From: Acidovorax sp. CCYZU-2555
GTDB taxonomy: Bacteria > Pseudomonadota > Gammaproteobacteria > Burkholderiales > Burkholderiaceae_C
DNA: 64,000 nt
Direction: 5' to 3'
NCBI RefSeq assembly: GCF_018413525.1
Contig: NZ_JAHCDD010000014.1
Span: forward strand, 1 to 64,000
The notes under the pieces are model-generated. The model searched no databases and was not told the DNA's origin. It worked only from the letters and a program-made list of their open reading frames with translations. Shown here in pieces: positions 10,548-18,415 of the stretch. The position numbers and the translations under genes were made by a program. How positions within the stretch are numbered: the stretch's first letter is position 1; the number at the start of each line of letters is the position of its first letter.

Positions 10548-10577
10548 AAAGCCGCCTTCGGGCGGCTTTTGTGTTTT
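10548..10577 (+). terminator. Rho-independent terminator after rplI
   Basis: A 9-bp stem (AAAGCCGCC at 10548-10556 with GGCGGCTTT at 10561-10569) closed by a stable TTCG tetraloop is followed by a T-rich tract. It separates the rpsF operon from dnaB, so dnaB likely has its own promoter in 10580-10700, where I see no clear match to a consensus. Confidence 0.88.
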
Positions 10578-10700
10578 TTGCTTTCTCTTTGGCCCCCTCT
10601 TTGCAAGCCATAGCCGCATCTGCCGTGCGTACAACGCGCATCGCGGATGACGCCGGCGCCGGCTGCGGCTAGGATGGAGGGCTTGCCCCCAAGGAAATTC

Positions 10701-12116
10701 ATGTCCTCTGTTATGCCCCCGCTCGAGCTCGATGATGCTTTTTCTCCCCCGGATCGCCAGGTCGCGCAGCTGCGCGTGCCGCCGCATTCGATGGAGTCCG
10801 AATCGAGCGTGCTGGGGGGCCTGCTGCTGGACAACAACGCCTGGGACCGCGTGGGCGACCTGCTGTCGCACAGCGACTTCTACCGCCACGAGCACCAGCT
10901 GATCTACGAAGCGATAGGCAAGCTGATCAACGGCAGCAAGCCCGCCGACGTGATCACGGTCTACGAGCACCTGCAGACCATGGGCAAGGCCGAGGAAATC
11001 GGCGGCCTGATGTATCTGAACCAGCTGGCCCAGTACGTGCCCAGCGCGACCAATATCCGCCGCTATGCGGAAATCGTGCGCGACCGCTCCATCCTGCGCA
11101 AGCTGATCACGGCCAGCGACGACATCGCCACCAACGCGTTCAACCCCCAGGGCAAGACCGTGGAGCGCGTGCTCGACGAGGCCGAGCAGAAGATCTTCGC
11201 GATCGGCGAAGAGGGCGCGCGCAACAAGCAGGGCTTCCAGTCGCTGGACACGCTGGTCGTCGACCTGCTGGACCGCGTCCAGGAAATGGCCGACAACCCG
11301 ATGGATGTGACCGGCGTGCCCACGGGCTTTGCCGACCTGGACCGCATGACTTCGGGCATGCAGGCCGGCGACCTGGTGGTGCTGGCCGCGCGTCCTTCGA
11401 TGGGCAAGACCGCGCTGGCGGTGAACATCGCCGAGCATGTGGCGCTCAACGAAGGCCTGCCGGTCGCGATCTTCTCGATGGAAATGGGCGCCGCTCAACT
11501 CGCCGTGCGTATCGTGGGCTCGATCGGCCGCGTGAACCAGGGCAATCTGCGCACCGGCAAGCTCAACGACGACGAATGGCCGCGGCTCACCGAAGCCATC
11601 GAGCGCCTGCGCACGGTGTCGCTGCACATCGACGAAAGCCCGGGCCTGACGCCTGGCGAGCTGCGCGCCAACTCGCGCCGCCTGGCACGCCAATGCGGCA
11701 AGCTCGGCCTGATCGTGGTCGATTACCTGCAGCTGATGAGCGGCTCGGGTTCGGCGGCAAGCTCCGACAACCGCGCGACCGAACTCGGCGAAATTTCGCG
11801 GGGCTTGAAGATGCTGGCCAAGGAACTGCAATGCCCGGTGATCGCGCTGTCGCAGCTCAACCGCTCGGTCGAGCAGCGCACCGACAAGCGCCCGATGATG
11901 TCCGATCTGCGTGAATCGGGCGCCATCGAGCAGGATGCCGACATCATCATGTTCATCTACCGCGACGATTACTACAACAAGGACTCCAAGGAGCCCAACA
12001 TCGCCGAAGTCATCATCGGCAAGCAGCGTAACGGCCCTACGGGCACGGTCAAGCTGTTCTTCCAGAAGAACCAGACGCGCTTCGAAAATCTTGCAATGGG
12101 CGCGGACGATTTCTGA
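10701..12116 (+). CDS. dnaB: Replicative DNA helicase DnaB
   Basis: Hexameric 5'-3' helicase that drives the replication fork and recruits primase. The 471-residue protein has the N-terminal collar domain (SESSVLGGLLLDN near residue 33), a linker helix, and a RecA-like C-terminal ATPase with Walker A RPSMGKTALAVN (about residue 232), IFSMEM and the Walker B helicase motif DYLQLMSG (about 341). The frame extends to 10647, but the ATG at 10701 has AAGGAA just upstream and avoids a non-family extension. It follows the rplI terminator and converges on the minus-strand phoH group. Confidence 0.96.
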   Translation: MSSVMPPLELDDAFSPPDRQVAQLRVPPHSMESESSVLGGLLLDNNAWDRVGDLLSHSDFYRHEHQLIYEAIGKLINGSKPADVITVYEHLQTMGKAEEIGGLMYLNQLAQYVPSATNIRRYAEIVRDRSILRKLITASDDIATNAFNPQGKTVERVLDEAEQKIFAIGEEGARNKQGFQSLDTLVVDLLDRVQEMADNPMDVTGVPTGFADLDRMTSGMQAGDLVVLAARPSMGKTALAVNIAEHVALNEGLPVAIFSMEMGAAQLAVRIVGSIGRVNQGNLRTGKLNDDEWPRLTEAIERLRTVSLHIDESPGLTPGELRANSRRLARQCGKLGLIVVDYLQLMSGSGSAASSDNRATELGEISRGLKMLAKELQCPVIALSQLNRSVEQRTDKRPMMSDLRESGAIEQDADIIMFIYRDDYYNKDSKEPNIAEVIIGKQRNGPTGTVKLFFQKNQTRFENLAMGADDF

Positions 12117-12151
12117 CGTAGCCGCTGAGCTGGGGCGCGCGGCGCAATAAA

Positions 12152-12173
12152 AAAACGGCCCTGAGGCCGTTTT
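12152..12173. terminator. Bidirectional terminator between dnaB and the phoH group
   Basis: A 9-bp stem (AAAACGGCC at 12152-12160 with GGCCGTTTT at 12165-12173) has a 4-base loop. T-rich sequence follows it on the plus strand (CTGTTTTT), and its flanking A-run gives T on the minus strand. It can end both dnaB and the convergent minus-strand gene at 12198. Confidence 0.85.
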
Positions 12174-12197
12174 CTGTTTTTGGGGAGGGCGTGCCGC

Positions 12198-12596
12198 TCA
12201 ACCCATGCGCCACACCGCAATCACCAGTCCGACCACGGTCAACCCCAGCGCCACGCAGGCCCAGGCCAGGCGCTGGGCGCCGGTGCGCAGCAGGTCGACG
12301 GTGCGAATCACCTGCGCGTTCTGCTCGGCCAGTTGCTGGATCAGCTCGGCTGATTGCTGCTGGCCTTGCTCCAGCTGGCGTATGCGGCCTTCGAGCGACT
12401 GGATCAGCTGCAGTGCCTGCTCGCCCGAGGAGTGGGGCGTCGACAGCCTGCTCGACGCCGATGGCGTGGCGGCCTCTTCAGCCGCGGCGTCCTTCTTGCG
12501 CAGCAGACCCTTGGCGGCCTTGACCACCTGGGGCGTGGCTTCGATGACATCGCCCCAGGGCACGAGCTTCAGTGCAGTGATCCAGCTGATCGGCAT
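12198..12596 (-). CDS. Hypothetical coiled-coil protein with C-terminal membrane anchor
   Basis: A 132-residue protein of unknown family. The N-terminal part carries ATPQVVKAAKGLLRKKD, then an Ala/Ser-rich linker. Residues about 58-100 form a probable coiled coil (EQALQLIQSLEGRIRQLEQG and QLAEQNAQVIRTVDLL), followed by one hydrophobic helix (about 110-128, rich in Leu, Val and Ala) and a short basic end, suggesting a tail-anchored inner-membrane protein. It starts only 3 bases after the PIN-PhoH gene on the same strand, so the two are almost certainly cotranscribed and probably translationally coupled. No function can be assigned. Confidence 0.8.
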   Translation of the reverse strand: MPISWITALKLVPWGDVIEATPQVVKAAKGLLRKKDAAAEEAATPSASSRLSTPHSSGEQALQLIQSLEGRIRQLEQGQQQSAELIQQLAEQNAQVIRTVDLLRTGAQRLAWACVALGLTVVGLVIAVWRMG

Positions 12597-12599
12597 GGC

Positions 12600-14411
12600 T
12601 TAGAGCACCTCGCTCGCAAAGTCGGCCAGGCGCGAGCGTTCGCCGCGCGCCAGCGTGATGTGGCCGCTGTGTGGCCAGCCCTTGAAGCGGTCGACCGAAT
12701 AGGTCAGGCCCGACGAGCCTTCGGTGAGGTAAGGCGTATCGATCTGTGCCAGGTTGCCCATGCAGACGATCTTCGTGCCCGGGCCGGCGCGCGTGATCAG
12801 CGTCTTCATCTGCTTGGGCGTGAGGTTTTGTGCCTCGTCCAGGATCAGGTACTTGTTGAGGAAGGTGCGACCGCGCATGAAGTTCATGCTCTTGATCTTG
12901 ATGCGGCTGCGGATCAGCTCGTTGGTCGCGGCACGGCCCCATTCGCCGGCATTGCCGCCGTCGCCCTTGGCGAGGAATTCGAGGTTGTCGTCGAGCGCGC
13001 CCATCCACGGGCCCATCTTTTCCTCTTCCGTGCCCGGCAGGAAGCCGATGTCTTCGCCCACGCTCACCGTGGCGCGCGTCATGATGATCTCGGTGTAGCG
13101 GCGCTCGTCGAGCACCTGGGTCAGGCCCGCGGCCAGCGCCATCAGCGTCTTGCCGGTGCCGGCCGTGCCGGTCAGCGTCACGAGGTCGATTTCGGGGTCC
13201 ATCAGCAGATTCATCGCGAAGTTCTGCTCGCGGTTGCGCGTGGTCACGCCCCAGACCGCGTTCTTGGCATGGCCATAGTCACGCAAGGTCTTGAGCACGG
13301 CCGTGCGGTCGCGGATTTCGGCCACGCGCAGGAAAAGGCTCGGCTCGCCCGGTGCTTCGTAGTAGACGAACTGGTTGATCATGAACTGACCGACGATCGC
13401 GCCCGTGACCCGGTAGCAGGTGTAGGGGCCTTCGTTCCAGCTTTCCATGCCCTTGCCGGCCTTGGTCCAGAAATCCTGGGGCAGCGGCATCAGGCCCGAA
13501 TACAGCAGGTCGCCGTCTTCCAGCACCTTGTCGTTCTGGTAGTCCTCGGCGGCCAGGCCCAGCGCGCGCGCCTTGACGCGCATGTTGATGTCCTTGGACA
13601 CCAGCACCACGTCGCGGCCGTTGCGCTGCAGGCGCAGGGCTTCGACCACGCCCAGGATCTGGTTGTCGGCCTTGCCCTGGGGGAGGCTCGAGGGCAGCGT
13701 GCATTCCAGCGCTTCGGTCTGGAAGAACAGCTGGCCGGTCGCGCTGCGGTGGCCCGAGGCGCTCAGGCGCAAGCCCTTGTCGAGGCTGGTTTCGCCCTGG
13801 GCGGCGACCAGCGCGTCGAGGCTGCGGCTGACCTGGCGGCCGTTGCGCGCGACTTCGGTCATGCCCTTCTTGTGCGCATCGAGCTCTTCCAGCACCACCA
13901 TCGGCAGGAAGATGTCGTGCTCTTCGAAGCGGAACAGGCTGGTGGGATCGTGCAGCAGCACATTGGTGTCGAGCACGAACAGCGTGGTGTTGTCCGAGCG
14001 CGATTTGCGCTTGCTGACCTTGGCTGCGGCCACGGGAGCTGGGGCGGGCGCTGTCGGCGCTGCGGTCGCCGGTGTCTTGGCCTTGGCCTCGACGACTGGG
14101 GCGGGCGCGCTGTCGCGCTTGGCACGGCGGGCGCGCGGCGCGGCGGCCGTGACCGGGGCGGGCGCAGCAGCGACCACAGGGGCGGAGGGCGCGGGCGTGC
14201 GCGCCGTGGTTTCAACCTGGATCAGCGGGGCTGCGGCTTCCACGCCGGCGCTGCGCCGGCGTGCCGGGGCGGCAACGGCGACCGCCACGGGCGCGTCGTC
14301 GAGGTCGTCGTCAGCAATGTTCGGGCGCGTGTCCTTGCGTTGTGCGACTACGCTGAAAGCTTCGGCAGGGAGAGTGGCCGCGCGGCGGCTGGGTGCAGGA
14401 GGCAGTGGCAT
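12600..14411 (-). CDS. PIN domain-PhoH ATPase fusion (PhoH2-like)
   Basis: A 603-residue protein joining a PIN-type nuclease to a PhoH ATPase, the plan of PhoH2/YlaK proteins described as RNA helicase-RNases. Residues 1 to about 135 are a low-complexity Ala/Pro/Arg-rich extension. The PIN domain follows (FVLDTNVLLHDP near 145, with the acidic pair LEELDAHK near 170 and DVVLVSKDINMR near 270). The PhoH domain has Walker A GTAGTGKT near 414 and Walker B ILDEAQNLTP near 523. I chose the ATG at 14411 over an in-frame TTG at 14426; neither has a good ribosome binding site. Its partner gene at 12198 follows at once. The substrate is unknown. Confidence 0.9.
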   Translation of the reverse strand: MPLPPAPSRRAATLPAEAFSVVAQRKDTRPNIADDDLDDAPVAVAVAAPARRRSAGVEAAAPLIQVETTARTPAPSAPVVAAAPAPVTAAAPRARRAKRDSAPAPVVEAKAKTPATAAPTAPAPAPVAAAKVSKRKSRSDNTTLFVLDTNVLLHDPTSLFRFEEHDIFLPMVVLEELDAHKKGMTEVARNGRQVSRSLDALVAAQGETSLDKGLRLSASGHRSATGQLFFQTEALECTLPSSLPQGKADNQILGVVEALRLQRNGRDVVLVSKDINMRVKARALGLAAEDYQNDKVLEDGDLLYSGLMPLPQDFWTKAGKGMESWNEGPYTCYRVTGAIVGQFMINQFVYYEAPGEPSLFLRVAEIRDRTAVLKTLRDYGHAKNAVWGVTTRNREQNFAMNLLMDPEIDLVTLTGTAGTGKTLMALAAGLTQVLDERRYTEIIMTRATVSVGEDIGFLPGTEEEKMGPWMGALDDNLEFLAKGDGGNAGEWGRAATNELIRSRIKIKSMNFMRGRTFLNKYLILDEAQNLTPKQMKTLITRAGPGTKIVCMGNLAQIDTPYLTEGSSGLTYSVDRFKGWPHSGHITLARGERSRLADFASEVL

Positions 14412-14442
14412 ATTCGGCAGGCCCAATCAAAAAACAGCGGAA

Positions 14443-14480
14443 CAAAAAGCACAAAGCCGCCACGGAGACCGGGGCGGCTT
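14443..14480 (-). terminator. Probable terminator after bcp
   Basis: An 8-bp stem (AAGCCGCC at 14454-14461 with GGCGGCTT at 14473-14480) encloses an 11-base loop. On the minus strand a T-rich stretch with five consecutive T follows after about six bases. It lies about 100 bases past the bcp stop and upstream of the phoH gene. Confidence 0.6.
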
Positions 14481-14577
14481 GGGATTGGAAACACAGGATG
14501 AAACGAAGCTCAGGAGCATCGTTCCATTATGCATACCTCTGTGACAGACAAAGGCATTCAAGGGCAGGGGCTGAAAA

Positions 14578-15066
14578 TCAGGCCGCTTCCTTCTTCAGTG
14601 TCTTCAAGGACTTGACGGCCTTGAGCACTTCCTCGACGTGGCCTGGCACCTTGAGGCCGCGCCATTCCTGGTGCAGCAGGCCGTCGGCATCGATCAGGAA
14701 CGTGCTGCGCTCGATGCCCTTGACCTTCTTGCCGTACATGATCTTGTTCTTGACCACGCCGAACATGTGGCACATCTTCTCTTCGGTGTCGGCGATGAGT
14801 TCGAAGGGCAGCTCGAGCTTTTCCTTGAAGTCATCATGGGATTTCATGTTGTCGCGCGACACACCGAAGACAGCGGCACCGGCTTTGACAAAATCCTTGT
14901 ATTTATCCCGAAACTGCATCGCTTCGGTGGTACAACCGGGCGTATTGTCTTTAGGATAGAAGTAGAGAATCACAATTTGGCCGTTGTGGGAGGTGTTGGA
15001 CACCTTGAGCCCGCCGGTTGCATTGGCTTCGAATTCAGGGAGTGGTTTGTTGACAACGATCGCCAT
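14578..15066 (-). CDS. bcp: Thioredoxin-dependent peroxiredoxin, Bcp/PrxQ family
   Basis: Cytosolic thiol peroxidase that reduces hydrogen and organic peroxides. The 162-residue protein has the peroxiredoxin fold signature YFYPKDNTPGCTTEA with the peroxidatic cysteine at position 45. The resolving cysteine found five residues later in the E. coli enzyme is replaced by methionine (Met50). Another cysteine in EKMCHMF (about residue 98) could resolve the sulfenic acid, or the enzyme may work as a 1-Cys form with external thiols. Single gene with its own terminator downstream. Family assignment is firm; mechanism is inferred. Confidence 0.94.
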   Translation of the reverse strand: MAIVVNKPLPEFEANATGGLKVSNTSHNGQIVILYFYPKDNTPGCTTEAMQFRDKYKDFVKAGAAVFGVSRDNMKSHDDFKEKLELPFELIADTEEKMCHMFGVVKNKIMYGKKVKGIERSTFLIDADGLLHQEWRGLKVPGHVEEVLKAVKSLKTLKKEAA

Positions 15067-15264
15067 GCGCTTCTATCTCTCGGGTGTAGTCGTTGAATAG
15101 TTGAGGGCAAAGGTCTGTTATTGCTTTGGTGCAACCCCCAACCGCAGCCGCGTATTTTACCCTGAATTGATTTACAGTGCCTAAACACAACCCTTGAGGC
15201 GTCGTTGCGCGGTCTTGACCGCCGCCGGGTTGTGTCGGCACATTTCTTTTTGCGCAAGCTGGGC

Positions 15265-15633
15265 TTACTCCAGCAGCAGCGCTGCGACCACGTTTCTTCC
15301 CTCGCCCGCGAGGATGTTGTAGGTGCGGCAGGCGGCCTGGGTGTCCATGGTCTCCATGCCTATGCCCTTGGCGATCAGCGGCTGCAGCCAGGCGGGCGAC
15401 ACGAAGCGGTTGCGTGCGCCGCTGCCAAACAGCACCAGCTCCGCGGGAATTTCCGCCAGTTCGGCGAAATGCGCGGGCGTGAGGTCTTCGAAACGCTTGC
15501 AGTTCCAGTCCTGGCGCAGTCCTTGCGCGCTGATGATCAGGCTGTGGCTGAATTTTTCCTGTTCGATGGCGATCCATCCGGGGCCGTAGCCGCGGATGGT
15601 CTGTGCGTCGGAGCGGTCGGGTTGGAATTTCAT
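15265..15633 (-). CDS. Mth938-like domain protein (DUF498/NDUFAF3-like)
   Basis: A 122-residue protein whose layout matches the Mth938/NDUFAF3 fold: IRGYGPGWIAIEQEKFSHS near residue 13, ELVLFGSGARNRF near 65, and GIGMETMDTQAACRTYNIL near 90 followed by GRNVVAALLL. The mitochondrial relative NDUFAF3 assists complex I assembly, which is of interest because this window also holds the nuo operon, but the bacterial role is not established. It is divergent from the aminotransferase gene. The 198 bases between it and bcp hold nothing I can name beyond a weak promoter-like AT-rich patch near 15150-15170. Confidence 0.85.
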   Translation of the reverse strand: MKFQPDRSDAQTIRGYGPGWIAIEQEKFSHSLIISAQGLRQDWNCKRFEDLTPAHFAELAEIPAELVLFGSGARNRFVSPAWLQPLIAKGIGMETMDTQAACRTYNILAGEGRNVVAALLLE

Positions 15634-15719
15634 GCTGCGCTCGGTTGTGGCTGCGCGGGCAGCCGGCGTGAAAAGTGGATGCCCATGGGCGCGATGGTGC
15701 AGTGCGGAACTGTGGTCAA

Positions 15720-15725
15720 ATTATA
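15720..15725 (-). promoter_or_regulatory. Possible -10 box for the Mth938-like gene
   Basis: The minus strand reads TATAAT at 15725-15720, about 87 bases upstream of the gene at 15633. No convincing -35 box lies at 16-18 bases, so this is a weak call. The 151-base divergent region shows no clear promoter for the aminotransferase gene. Confidence 0.3.
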
Positions 15726-15784
15726 GGTTTCACCAGGGGGTCTTTGCCCTTTGGCGTGTTCTGCAGTAACTACTCCCTACCAGC

Positions 15785-17014
15785 ATGAAGACCGTCCTCA
15801 AATCCGCCAAACTTGCCAACGTCTGTTATGACATCCGCGGGCCCATCATGGACGCGGCCAAGCAGATGGAGGAAGACGGGCACAAGATCATCAAGCTCAA
15901 CATCGGCAATCTGGCGGTGTTCGGTTTCGATGCGCCCGAGGAAATCCAGCAGGACATGATCCGTAATCTGCCCAATTCCGCGGGCTATTCGGACAGCAAG
16001 GGCATTTTCGCGGCGCGCAAGGCGGTGATGCACGAGACCCAGCACCAGGGCATCAAGGGCGTGACGCTCGATGACATCTACCTGGGCAATGGCGCATCCG
16101 AGCTGATCGTGATGGCCACCAATGCGCTGCTGGACAACGGCGACGAACTGCTGCTGCCCGCGCCCGACTATCCGCTGTGGACGGCAGCGGCCAGCCTGTC
16201 GGGCGGCACGCCCGTGCATTACACCTGCGACGAAGCCAACGGCTGGATGCCCGACCTCGACGACATCCGCTCCAAGGTCACGCCGCGCACCAAGGGCATC
16301 GTGGTCATCAACCCGAACAACCCCACGGGCGCGCTCTATTCGACCGACCTGCTCAAGGGCATCGTCGAGATCGCGCGCGAGCATGGCCTGGTGATCTTCG
16401 CCGACGAAGTCTATGACAAGGTGCTCTACGACGATGCGGTGCACGTGCCCATGGCCAGCCTGTCGACCGATGTGCTGACGCTGACGTTCAACTCGCTGTC
16501 CAAGGCCTATCGTTCGTGCGGCTACCGCGCGGGCTGGCTGGTGGTGTCGGGCGACAAGAAGCCCGCACGCGACTACATCGAAGGCCTGAACATGCTGTCG
16601 AACATGCGGCTGTGCGCCAACGTGCCCGGCCAGTGGGCGGTGCAGACGGCACTGGGCGGCCATCAGAGCATCGACGACCTGGTGCGCGCGGGCGGCCGGC
16701 TGCGCGTGCAGCGCGATCTGGCGCACGAGCTGATCACCGCGATTCCGGGCGTGAGCTGCGTCAAGCCGCAGGCCGCCTTGTACATGTTCCCCAAGCTCGA
16801 TCCCGCGATCTATCCGATCCGGGACGACCAGCAGTTCTTCCTCGAGATGCTGCAGGAAACCAAGGTCATGCTGGTCCAGGGAACGGGCTTCAATTGGCCC
16901 GATCCCGACCATTTCCGCATCGTGTTCCTGCCGCACGAGGCCGACCTGCGCGAAGCGATTCGCCGTGTCGCCGTGTTCCTCGAAAAAGCGCGTCTGCGCT
17001 TCGGCACGAACTGA
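15785..17014 (+). CDS. PLP-dependent aminotransferase, class I (AlaA/AlaC-like)
   Basis: A 409-residue fold-type I aminotransferase. The cofactor lysine is Lys240 in NSLSKAYRSCGYRAGW; the substrate and cofactor segments LLPAPDYPLWTAAASLSGG, INPNNPTGA and FADEVYDKVLYDD are all present, and the C-terminal RIVFLP supplies the carboxylate-binding arginine. The pattern SKAYR-x-C-GYR is typical of the AlaA/YfbQ alanine-pyruvate group. It precedes hom by 55 bases, and the trio aminotransferase-hom-thrC suggests a link with aspartate-family amino acids. The exact substrate cannot be settled from sequence. Confidence 0.92.
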   Translation: MKTVLKSAKLANVCYDIRGPIMDAAKQMEEDGHKIIKLNIGNLAVFGFDAPEEIQQDMIRNLPNSAGYSDSKGIFAARKAVMHETQHQGIKGVTLDDIYLGNGASELIVMATNALLDNGDELLLPAPDYPLWTAAASLSGGTPVHYTCDEANGWMPDLDDIRSKVTPRTKGIVVINPNNPTGALYSTDLLKGIVEIAREHGLVIFADEVYDKVLYDDAVHVPMASLSTDVLTLTFNSLSKAYRSCGYRAGWLVVSGDKKPARDYIEGLNMLSNMRLCANVPGQWAVQTALGGHQSIDDLVRAGGRLRVQRDLAHELITAIPGVSCVKPQAALYMFPKLDPAIYPIRDDQQFFLEMLQETKVMLVQGTGFNWPDPDHFRIVFLPHEADLREAIRRVAVFLEKARLRFGTN

Positions 17015-17069
17015 TTCACTGCTTTCCCATTGCTGCGCACCGCAGCGTTTTTTGACTGGCAATTTGTAT

Positions 17070-18404
17070 ATGAAACCGATCCAAGTAGGCCTTCTGGGCA
17101 TTGGCACCGTGGGTAGCGGCACTTTCAACGTGTTGCAGCGCAATCAGGGCGAAATTCGCCGCCGCGCAGGTCGCGGGATTGAAATTACCATGGTGGCCGA
17201 CTTGGATACCGAGCGCGCAAAGAGCGTGGTCGGCGACGCGGTCCGCGTGGTCGGCGACGCGCGCGAAGTCATTGCCAATCCAGACATCGACGTCGTGGTC
17301 GAGCTGATCGGCGGCTACGGCATCGCCAAGCAGCTGGTGCTCGAAGCGATTGCCGCGGGCAAGCATGTGGTCACCGCCAACAAGGCGCTGCTGGCCGTGC
17401 ACGGCACGGAGATCTTCCAGGCCGCGGCCGACAAGGGCGTGATGGTGGCCTATGAAGCCGCGGTCGCCGGTGGCATTCCCATCATCAAGGCGCTGCGCGA
17501 AGGCCTGACCGCCAACTCCATCCAGTGGCTGGCCGGCATCATCAACGGCACGACCAACTTCATCCTGTCCGAAATGCGCGACAAGGGCCTGGACTTCGAC
17601 GTGGTGCTCAAGGAAGCCCAGCGTCTGGGCTATGCCGAAGCCGACCCCACCTTCGACATCGAAGGCGTGGACGCAGCGCACAAGGTCACGCTGATGAGCG
17701 CGATCGCGTTCGGCATCCCCGTGCAGTTCGAGAAGGCCTACATCGAAGGCATCACGGGCCTGGCCGCGGCCGACATCCGCTACGCCGAGCAACTCGGCTA
17801 CCGCATCAAGCTGCTGGGTATCACCAAGCGCACCGACAAGGGCATCGAGTTGCGCGTCCATCCTTCGCTGGTGCCATCGAAGCGCCTGATCGCGAATGTC
17901 GAAGGCGCGATGAACGCGGTGGTGGTGCACGGCGACGCCGTCGGCACCACGCTGTACTACGGCAAGGGCGCGGGCTCCGAGCCCACGGCCAGCGCCGTGA
18001 TCGCCGACCTGGTCGACATCGCGCGCCTGGCCGATGCCGACGCCGCCCACCGCGTGCCGCCGCTGGCCTTCCAGTCGAACACGCTCGAAGGCGCGATGAG
18101 CAGCCTGCCCGTGCTGCCGATGAGCGAAGTCGTGACCAGCTATTACCTGCGTCTGCGCGTGTCCGACGAAGCCGGCGTGCTGGCCAAGGTCACGGGCATC
18201 CTGGCCGGCGCCGGCATCAGCATCGATGCCGTGCTGCAGCGCGAAGCCGATGAAATCGGCGGCGAGGGCTCGACCCAGACCGACCTGATCATTCTCACGC
18301 ACGACACGCGCGAAGGCGACATGGACGCCGCGCTGGTGCAGATCCAGGCGCTGCCCACCGTGCTGGCTCCCATCAACCGCATCCGCAAGGAAGAGCTGAA
18401 CTGA
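17070..18404 (+). CDS. hom: Homoserine dehydrogenase
   Basis: NAD(P)-dependent enzyme reducing aspartate semialdehyde to homoserine, the branch point to threonine and methionine. The 444-residue, monofunctional form has an N-terminal Rossmann motif GLLGIGTVGSG (7-17), the catalytic domain with GGIPIIKALREGL and the signature GIINGTTNFILSEM (about 150-175), and a C-terminal ACT domain (VSDEAGVLAKVTGILAGAGI, about 365) for threonine feedback. The frame opens upstream, but the ATG at 17070 gives the family start. It is 11 bases before thrC. Confidence 0.97.
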   Translation: MKPIQVGLLGIGTVGSGTFNVLQRNQGEIRRRAGRGIEITMVADLDTERAKSVVGDAVRVVGDAREVIANPDIDVVVELIGGYGIAKQLVLEAIAAGKHVVTANKALLAVHGTEIFQAAADKGVMVAYEAAVAGGIPIIKALREGLTANSIQWLAGIINGTTNFILSEMRDKGLDFDVVLKEAQRLGYAEADPTFDIEGVDAAHKVTLMSAIAFGIPVQFEKAYIEGITGLAAADIRYAEQLGYRIKLLGITKRTDKGIELRVHPSLVPSKRLIANVEGAMNAVVVHGDAVGTTLYYGKGAGSEPTASAVIADLVDIARLADADAAHRVPPLAFQSNTLEGAMSSLPVLPMSEVVTSYYLRLRVSDEAGVLAKVTGILAGAGISIDAVLQREADEIGGEGSTQTDLIILTHDTREGDMDAALVQIQALPTVLAPINRIRKEELN

Positions 18405-18415
18405 AGGCCCCGCCC

